This document shows, in pieces, positions 57,335-64,000 of a stretch of 64,000 bases of DNA. The notes beneath the pieces are model-generated. The model saw only the letters and a program-made list of their open reading frames with translations. It made no database searches and was not told where the DNA came from. Position numbers and translations under genes: made by a program. Each line of letters opens with the position of its first letter. Position 1 is the first letter of the stretch. Origin of the DNA: Isochrysis galbana (taxonomy: Eukaryota; Haptophyta; Isochrysidales; Isochrysidaceae); contig CM030937.1 in assembly GCA_018136815.1 (NCBI GenBank), positions 4,214,226 to 4,278,225 of the forward strand, in the 5' to 3' direction.

Positions 57335-58128
57335 ATGGACAAGAACAATGACAAGATCTTCTTCTACAACAAGGATGGTGCTGAATGGAGAGCATTCAGG
57401 CCCAAGTTGCTCGCGATGGCCGGCAAGAACGGTTGCCGACGTGCGATGCTCAAGAACAAGACGGAAAGCGTCGATGACGCCAACAAGGACAAGGAAGCCA
57501 CCCAGGTGGAACTCAACAAGGCATATGACCTCCTCATCATGTGCATCAAGGATGACAAGCTTGTGGCCACCTTGGATGTGCTCTACACGGATGAGGAGGA
57601 AGAGAAGTACGACGGCCACCGTGCGTTCAAACACATCGACGAGTTGCACGTGGCGGTCAACACCGAAGACAAGGCCGAAGACAAGAAGATGGAGTATGAC
57701 ACACTCAAGATGACCAACCTCCAGGAGTTCCCCTCAAGGGAGGAGGTCACCAACCGCTTTGACAACATGTTTGGCATCTTCCAAGGACTCAAGGGCACCG
57801 CGCGCGAAGTCTCCGTGGCCGAGTTGTGCCTCGACATGAAAGCGAGCTTCATTGGATGTGGAGAAGGAGTCCTTCGTGAAGTGGACAAGGCATGGGGCTC
57901 CTTGGAAGTTGAGCACCGCAAGAGGCCTGATATGGTGCACAAGAACCTTGTGGAGGCGGCGGCCATCGCCCATAAGCATGAGGCGGTGCGCTCCACGGTG
58001 CGTCCGGGCCAACGTGCAATGCAAGCGACCAAGACCGAGGATGACACGGATGCCATCAAGAAGGCCTATGAGGCGGGCTTCAAGGCTGGCCAAGGTGGGC
58101 GTGGAGGTGGTAGGAGCAACAACAACAA
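57335..58128 (+). pseudogene. Copia gag, N-terminal to pre-zinc-knuckle part
   Basis: About 265 codons in plus orientation, opposite to the neighbouring pol: MDKNNDKIFFYNKDGAEW, DLLIMCIKDDKLVATLD, NRFDNMFGIFQGLKG, GEGVLREVDKAWGSLEVE, up to GGRGGGRSNNNK. This is the UBN2-like gag of Ty1/copia elements. Just before the zinc knuckle it switches, at a shared CAACAAG, into the inverted-repeat arm. Everything upstream of the ATG back to 57151 is leader. Confidence 0.85.
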
Positions 58129-58228
58129 GAACAAATGCTTTGCACACCACCTAGCCATAGCTAGGCCTTGGGTTCACGACGCACATTAAGCCTTGCATGA
58201 AGCCTTGTATGAAGCCTTGCGCTTCTCA

Positions 58229-59021
58229 ATGGTCGACGCATCGTGGGACGTAGTACGTTCGACGAGCGGCTGGCTCATCTTCATCAATGGCAGCCTCGTC
58301 GATTGGGGCAGCAAGCGCCAAAACAGCATCTCCCTGTCGGCCAACGAGGCGGAAACGATGGCGGCCTCCCTCGCTTCGCAACGTATCGAGAACTTCCGTA
58401 ACACGCTCGCGGATCTCGGTTGGAAGCAAGCGGAGCCAAGTCCGCTGTTGTCCGACAGCAAGGGTGCCCGCGTGCATGCGGTCGCAGTGGGAGCAGGGCT
58501 TCTTGTCCTTGTTGTTGTTGTTCCTACCACCTCCACGCCCACCTTGGCCAGCCTTGAAGCCCGCCTCATAGGCCTTCTTGATAGCATCCGTGTCATCCTC
58601 GGTCTTGGACGCTTGCATTGCACGTTGGCCCGGACGCACCGTGGAGCGCACCGCCTCATGCTTATGGGCGATGGCCGCTGCCTCCACAAGGTTCTTGTGC
58701 ACCATATCAGGCAGCGCTTCTTGGCGGACACGCAAGGGTTCTTCATCGTGAAGCGCTTGCACTCGGACAATGAGCCCGTGCTCAAGAGCGACAAGGTGCA
58801 AGAGATTTGCGATAGCAACTTGATCCGCAGATGCCCGTGTGCATGCGGTCGCAGTGGGAGCAAGGCTTCTTGTCCTTGTTGTTGTTGCTCCTACCACCTC
58901 CACGCCCACCTTGGCCAGCCTTGAAGCCCGCCTCATAGGCCTTCTTGATGGCATCCGTGTCGTCCTCGGTTTTGGTCGCTTGCATTGCACGTTGGCCCGG
59001 ACGCACCGTGGAGCGCACCCC
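58229..59021. mobile_element. Copia mosaic, right part (four fragments)
   Basis: In order: 58229-58467 (+) RNase H (VDASWDVVRSTSGWL to LLSDSKGA); 58468-58711 (-) gag to zinc knuckle; 58712-58829 (+) integrase (RFLADTQGFFIVKRLHSDN); 58830-59021 (-) gag to zinc knuckle again. The two gag fragments differ from each other by a few bases, so at least two parental copies contributed. Plus-strand and minus-strand long ORFs here are chance joins. Confidence 0.85.
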
Positions 59022-59361
59022 ATCGGCCCACGGCCCACGGTCGCTCGGCGCGCGCTCGCGCCACGCACTAGTTTTAATTTTTAGAGGCCATGGGTTTTGT
59101 GTTTACTGGCCAAAAAGCGTTTGCTGTTACAAGCAAAGGCGGCCTGAGCACCAATAGCTGTTGCACTGTTGGAGCATCATAGTCTATAGGGAACTTTAAT
59201 TTAGGCTTTAGGCCTTCGTTTGCCCATTGAAGATGGTGCCCCCCGCAGCCCCCTAGTGAGTGACCAGGCTAGACTTAACCCCACAATGCCCATGTCCATA
59301 TGAAAACAACATACATGTTGCAACCACGTGTCTTGAAGCTTCACATACTGACAAACCTCTC
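59022..59361. other. 3' flank of the TM9SF gene
   Basis: Unique-looking sequence; 59220-59275 resembles 8590-8635. No gene. Confidence 0.5.
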
Positions 59362-62300
59362 CTACTCCACCTTGACGGCTCCATAAATTGCTCGCACGAA
59401 TGCGAAGCATGCCAAAAATCCGACGGCTCCAGTGAGCATGAAGAACGAGTACGATGCAATCAGCATGTAGCCAACATACAAGAGCACCGACACTCCCCGC
59501 GTCATGACCATCTTCGTAGACATGTAGATGAGCGAGTACAAGAAGAGATATAGCCCTGAGGAGCCAGACGTCAAGAAAGCCCGCCACCACCAATTGTAGT
59601 CCTCGGCACACAGCTAAGGGGGCGGGAGGGGGGGAGGGGTTGAAGACAACGAGAAACGAGCGCGTCGCGCCATGCTCGACCGATCGAGCTGAACAGTTTC
59701 GATGTGCAAACCAATGGCATTCGTTATCATACTTGGAAATAGCACATGACAATCGTGATTTCTGCGCAGGTGATGATGAGAATGACGAAGACAATGAGAA
59801 GAAAGCCGAAAACGTAGTAATACTGGTGAAGCCAAATGGAGGAAAGGATGAAGAAAAGCTCGATGAACACGGCGCCAAATGGCAAAATACCGCCAACAAG
59901 TATCGAGAAAAGGGGTGTCGTGTACCAGGCCTAACATAAATTTGCGCGAGGGAAGAAAATCAAGGCTTGACGCAAGCATTCGACTATCATATGGGAGCAA
60001 ATGCAGACATGTTGTGGCGATCAATGTTTCGCTCACTACTGATTGTCCATGACGGCAGGCAGATTTTGTGGTTTATTCAAGATTGCTCCACTCAAAACAT
60101 TTCCTTCACAAGAGCATGAGTAGTTCGTCACCTGCTTAGGCACCGTGCGCGGGATCATATTCGTCTTGGTGGGGAACTCGAGACGCGGCATGCGATAGCC
60201 GATGTAGGAGCCCAAGTACACCAAGGGCACCGAGACACCAAACCACATGACGAGTAGCGCGAAGAATGTGCCAAATGGGACAGCTCCCGATGATTTTTGA
60301 CCCCAAATGAACATGTTCAGCGAGAAGAAGATGAGGAAAATCATACCTGTTCGGCAAGCAAGGTGCACGCAGATTACGAGTGGGCATCAGCTGCCGCCGT
60401 TGCATGCTTCTATGACATACCTGGGAACATGAGAGCGGTCTTTAACGTCGTCATACGCCAGTCGGTACCCGAAAGCGCTTTATACAATCGAGCTGAGACT
60501 ACACCGGCGGGTACGCCCATCAATACGAAGAGCAGAATGAGCGCCGTCATTAGTGCGCCACGATTGGCCGGCGACAAAAATCCGAAAACTGCGAAGGCCA
60601 TCGTGATCACGCTCATCGCGAGGACCTAAACAAAGACAAGACAGAGGTCTGCCATAGCACATTCCCTAGGGCTGAGGAGTGTATGGGGCAGATCTAGTTT
60701 ACGTTCTAGGTCATAGTTCCGTGAATGCTGCATGATAAGCCGAGGGAAGTCCAATGCCCTACAGACAAGAAAGAAAATTACCTGGACGCCGGTTCCCACG
60801 TAAACGGACAACAACGCCGGCCTCTGAGGCGGCCGGAAAATGTCTCCATGAACGAGCTTCCACCCAGACTCGTCAGCAGTCTCCTCTCTAGAGTCAAGTT
60901 CGTTGTATCGCGACAAGTCTTTCCGAAGTGTGCGTAACATAATCATTGCGAGCAAGCCGGTCAAGAACAAAACGATCATGAAACTAACATGGGGATGAGG
61001 AGAGTCAGTGATTATCATCACGCTCTGCATGCTACTACAAGAGTTTCCCGGGACGTCGCGTACGATGTCTCCAAGAGATGTTGTGCTTTTTCAGGGCCTC
61101 CAACATCCAACCAACATATTGGCTGCAGAGCTAATTCACCTGTTCACAATAGCAAACCAATGGATTTGCTCGTCGGTTGCGTAGAGGTAGACGTCCCAAC
61201 GTGAAGCCCACTTGACTTCGGAGAACTCCCAGCGCACATCGTATGTCCAAAAGATGTCCTAGACACGGCATCATCAAGGAATGTATCGATTTTAACTCGG
61301 GAAGGTGCGGCCGACCGCACGTAGGAATTATTCAGCAAGGCCAAGCACATACACAAGATGCCCTGCCGACGCACTCCGCCAAGCAAACAGAACCCGCACC
61401 TGACTGCCCTCGACAGGCTGTGGTGGTGCTGAGTGCGAGACAGGAGCCATGGGCGTGCAAGTAGATAGGCCCCCGGATGGACTTGCCGCGTGCTGGATTG
61501 AGAATGGTTCAACCTAGTATGTGAAGTACGAGGGACATCGTCGGATGAAATGATCCAACAAGGGTGAGACGATGGGGGCTGACAGTGCAGGCGTGCGTAG
61601 ATTGGAGAGGCTTTTTCAAGAGCATCTAGAACTGACCTCGAAACCCACAATGCGAGCACCATCAAAGGAGGCGGGGTCGGTGTGATATTTCAGTACGATC
61701 CGATGATGGTTGTACACCTATGGCATCAAGGATTTGGGGAAGAGTGGCCTGAGATTCCTAGTCCATTGCAGCCTCGCTAGTATGACATGGAATGCGTCCC
61801 AAAGGAAAGGAATCTGCTCAAGTGGTAACATATAGCTTGGCACCAGCACTCTTTGCTACAGGCCTCCCCGCATCCGTTCAGGCCACAAGAATGCAAAACA
61901 GTGAGTGGGCTCTATCTTGTACATACAGGGTGAAAGGGCTGGCTCTCACGTAGTTGACACCGCTTTTGGTGCCGGGAATTTGGGTGGACCCCTTGAAGCC
62001 CAAAGGGAAGCCCCTTTCGTAGATGGTGATGATGCGTGAAGGCCGACTACGTGTTGGTGGCTCCACAACCCTTGTCGCAGCCTGTAGTCACGAATTGGGC
62101 ACACGAGCTCGGTTTTGCAGATTTCAAGTGAACCAGGCATAGCAGCAAATCCTCTCGATGCAGTCCAAGGCGCTTGCGGAGTTTCCAAATAGGCCATGGC
62201 GAAACCACTCCACAAGAAGCTCTGTCTCTCTTGATCCTCACATCCCCTCCCCTCCCCCTTTTCCTTTTCATAGTGATGTAAGAGATGCGCATGACCAATT

Positions 62301-62765
62301 GAGCTGTAGGCGGCAAGGTTCGTGCGCATGAGGGCTCGCATGGATGATGCGTGTGTAGGAACCTACTGGTAAGTTGTCGACGATCCAGTTAACACGATAG
62401 TCTTCTCCAATCTTGTGGGAAAATTTTTTCGTCTGCTCGGGCGTGTAAGACTGTTTGCAAAGCAGTTTGCAAGACTCTTCCACATTCATCTTGATCTCAA
62501 ACGGAGAGTTTTGGATTCTATCTCCTCGCATCACCTCACCCAGATTCTCGCCCTTGTAGACAATCTCTGCAGGGCGGCAGAAAGGAAGGTCGTACCACTC
62601 ATACGGCAACTGAGTCTTGGTCGAGGTGAGCTTATTGACCTTGAGATCGATCAGCTCCCCGTCCTTGTAGTCGATGGGCGCGACACCTGGTAGATAGAAG
62701 CCAGCAATGGTCGGAAATGCCACGAGAAGCGCGGCACTCATGCATCGGCTGCGAGCGGCACGCAT
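59362..62765 (-). CDS. Transmembrane 9 superfamily protein (nonaspanin)
   Basis: Ten exons on the minus strand: 62765-62367, 62081-61950, 61717-61637, 61513-61400, 61258-61140, 60983-60782, 60625-60421, 60346-60132, 59930-59733 and 59613-59362. All are GT-AG and in phase; 638 residues. Signal peptide ([18 protein letters not shown]), lumenal domain ([57 protein letters not shown]), then nine membrane helices ([49 protein letters not shown]). It ends KVE, fitting the KxD/E Golgi-retention signal. Family members act in the Golgi/endosome in membrane-protein sorting and adhesion. A Met at 62741 is an alternative start; the frame is also open to 62867. Confidence 0.94.
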
Positions 62766-63044
62766 GGGCGCAGTTGGGGTGGGCGTCGGTCGTTGTCTTC
62801 TGGTTGAGTATAACCTTAGTGCTGTCGACGGCAACATGTCGACGGTGCCATCCACGGCAATGCGCAATGGGGCAACATGGTCAATTCAGGATCATCGGGT
62901 ACTTGAAGGCTAGCGTCCACAGGAGTGGCCTCGACGTTTGAATCGACGACGGCCGAGCGGTCGAGAGTCTCAGGACGCTCTGATGAATAGGGAAAGCGGG
63001 CTGAAATACACACCGACTCACTGGTCACTGGGGCAGAAAAATGG

Positions 63045-63060
63045 CCTCTAGATCTAGAGG
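63045..63060. repeat. Perfect 16-bp palindrome
   Basis: CCTCTAGATCTAGAGG reads identically on both strands. No protein known to me to bind it. Confidence 0.8.
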
Positions 63061-63094
63061 GGGTTTGCTAGAGGACCCCAAAAATTTTTCCTCA

Positions 63095-63160
63095 AGCGGG
63101 AGTCGATCCCCACACTCCAACACCGCGGTCGGGGCCCTGCGCCCACCGAGCCAGTGGCGG
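63095..63160 (-). other. tRNA-like stretch with box A/box B resemblance
   Basis: On the minus strand TGGCTCGGTGGGC (box A-like, 63141-63153) is followed about 30 bp later by GGGATCGACTCC (box B-like, 63099-63110). A T-arm-like stem GTGGG/CCCGC is present. The flanks do not form an acceptor stem, so this is a tRNA pseudogene or SINE head at best. Confidence 0.3.
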
Positions 63161-63655
63161 TATCAACAGTGCCAGCGAAAGTGAAAAACAAATGCTCTTA
63201 CACATTGTGCTCCTGCGAGCGCGCCCCGCTCCCCCCTCTCCTCCTTGTGCGAGCCCGCTGTCCTGTCTGTGTCTGGGCTGTCTGTGCCATGTCCTGCTCC
63301 CTTTCGAGGGTCGTCTGCGTGGATGAGACTCGTTGTGGAGCGTGTGCGATGTGAGAGAGTCGCTGCTAGTGTCCTCCCCTCCCTTGTGATGCGTGGGTGG
63401 TTCTGTACAAGGATGTTGCATCAGCTTACGAGCTCGCACCGTATTGGAGCTAATACTGATATCAGTTCCTTGTATCAGCTCGCAAGCCCTGAAACAAAAC
63501 TCCGATCTATTATACACCTAATACTATTAAGAACGCCTCATCTCGTTTGCCGCTAGCGTGCGTCGCAGCAGCTTCCGCGTCGCGCGGCGCATGCGCGCGA
63601 GTGCCAGTAAGAAGCCATCCGTACATACTCCATATATATGTACATTGGCAAGCGC

Positions 63656-64000
63656 ATGTGTGAGTGAGTGAGTGAATGAGTGAGTAAGTAAGTGCGTGAG
63701 TGAGTGAAAGTGAAAGAGAAAGAGGAAGAGAGGGAGAGAGAGAGGGATGGGGATGGAGGGGTGGATGGGGAGAGAGAGGGAGAGGGGAAGGTGGGGGGGG
63801 GGTGAGAGTGAGTGAGTGAGTGAGTGAGTAAGGAAAGGGAGGGAGGATAGGAGGGAGGGAGGGAGAGAGGGAGGGAGGGACGGAGAGAAAGAGACAAACA
63901 GAGACAGAGAGGCAAAGATAGAGACAGAGACGGACAAAGAGAGAGAGAGGAGGAGGGAGGGGGGTGGGAGGGAGAGGAAGAGAGGAAAGTGAGCGAGAGC
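63656..64000. repeat. GAGT/GAGA/GGGA microsatellite region
   Basis: Continuous purine-rich short repeats: (GTGA)n and (GAGT)n blocks, then GAGAGG and GGGAGG blocks to the window end. The Ser/Leu-rich minus-strand frames are artefacts. Confidence 0.95.

Larger units (their letters stand above)
57046..58228. repeat. ~100-bp inverted repeat flanking the gag segment
   Basis: 57047-57150 (GAGAAGCGCAAGGCTTCAT ... CAAAGCATTTGTTCTTGTTG) is repeated as reverse complement at about 58122-58226, essentially perfectly. The arms enclose the gag leader and gag (57151-58121). The left arm is likely part of the element's LTR or leader. Confidence 0.85.
62766..64000. other. TM9SF upstream region and GA-rich low-complexity DNA
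   Basis: Promoter region of the TM9SF gene, a 16-bp palindrome (63045-63060), a tRNA-like stretch (63095-63160, minus), then from about 63656 to the end GAGT, GGGA and GAGA repeats. No gene. Confidence 0.6.

Noticed and set aside
63527-63937. Ser/Leu/Pro-rich minus-strand frames
   Set aside because: Translation of GAGA/GAGT repeats.

Overview
The window is nuclear DNA of a eukaryotic, photosynthetic, probably single-celled alga. Genes carry GT-AG introns of about 70-285 bp. Histone genes end in a 3' stem-loop. There are importin-9, GRIP-golgin and nonaspanin (TM9) genes, and a thylakoid-type C-terminal processing protease whose leader looks like an ER signal, a transit stretch and a lumen signal in series. 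That leader, and hydrophobic leaders on two other proteins, point to a secondary plastid (haptophyte- or stramenopile-like); this assignment is an inference. GC is high, with long C/G homopolymer runs, and a 100-base N gap lies at 13607-13706.

Layout. 1-4431: 3' part of a spliced GH2 beta-galactosidase. 6402-7793: three-exon aldo/keto reductase-like gene. 9697-10581: cyclin. 11.3-13.6 kb: graveyard of a chromodomain remnant, a broken LRR gene, a LINE reverse-transcriptase fragment and a CCCH fragment. 13707-15073 (-): CtpA-like protease, divergent from histone H2A (15261-15635). 16-18.3 kb: repeat nest. 18835-22425 (-): importin-9. 22.4-23.4 kb: integrase relic split by a retroposon. 24812-25180: H2B. 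25.8-27.6 kb: copia relic and truncated ankyrin gene. 28919-30559 (-): unknown five-exon gene, divergent from a second H2A (30933-31307). 32-33.7 kb: retroposons and a G-rich minisatellite. 34171-35199 (-): two-repeat Myb protein. 37077-39643 (-): protein with two YccV/HspQ domains and TPRs. 40596-42299 (-): 5'-truncated LINE with clean target-site duplications. 43617-44432: alpha/beta hydrolase. 47689-51367 (-): GRIP golgin. 51.8-59.0 kb: Ty1/copia retrotransposon in shuffled pieces. 59362-62765 (-): ten-exon TM9SF gene. The rest is low-complexity DNA.

The observations I consider most novel are three. (1) All three histone genes share a 23-bp promoter box (GCCGGCG, four free bases, GCGCCGCTGCAG) 58-69 bp before the ATG. 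(2) A family of short retroposons starts with CAACTA folded into a terminal hairpin; the copies lie between direct repeats, and one copy shares its oligo-T-ended 3' tail with a resident LINE. (3) The copia region is a mosaic of near-identical fragments in alternating orientation joined at microhomologies. Together the pieces still cover the whole gag-pol coding capacity.
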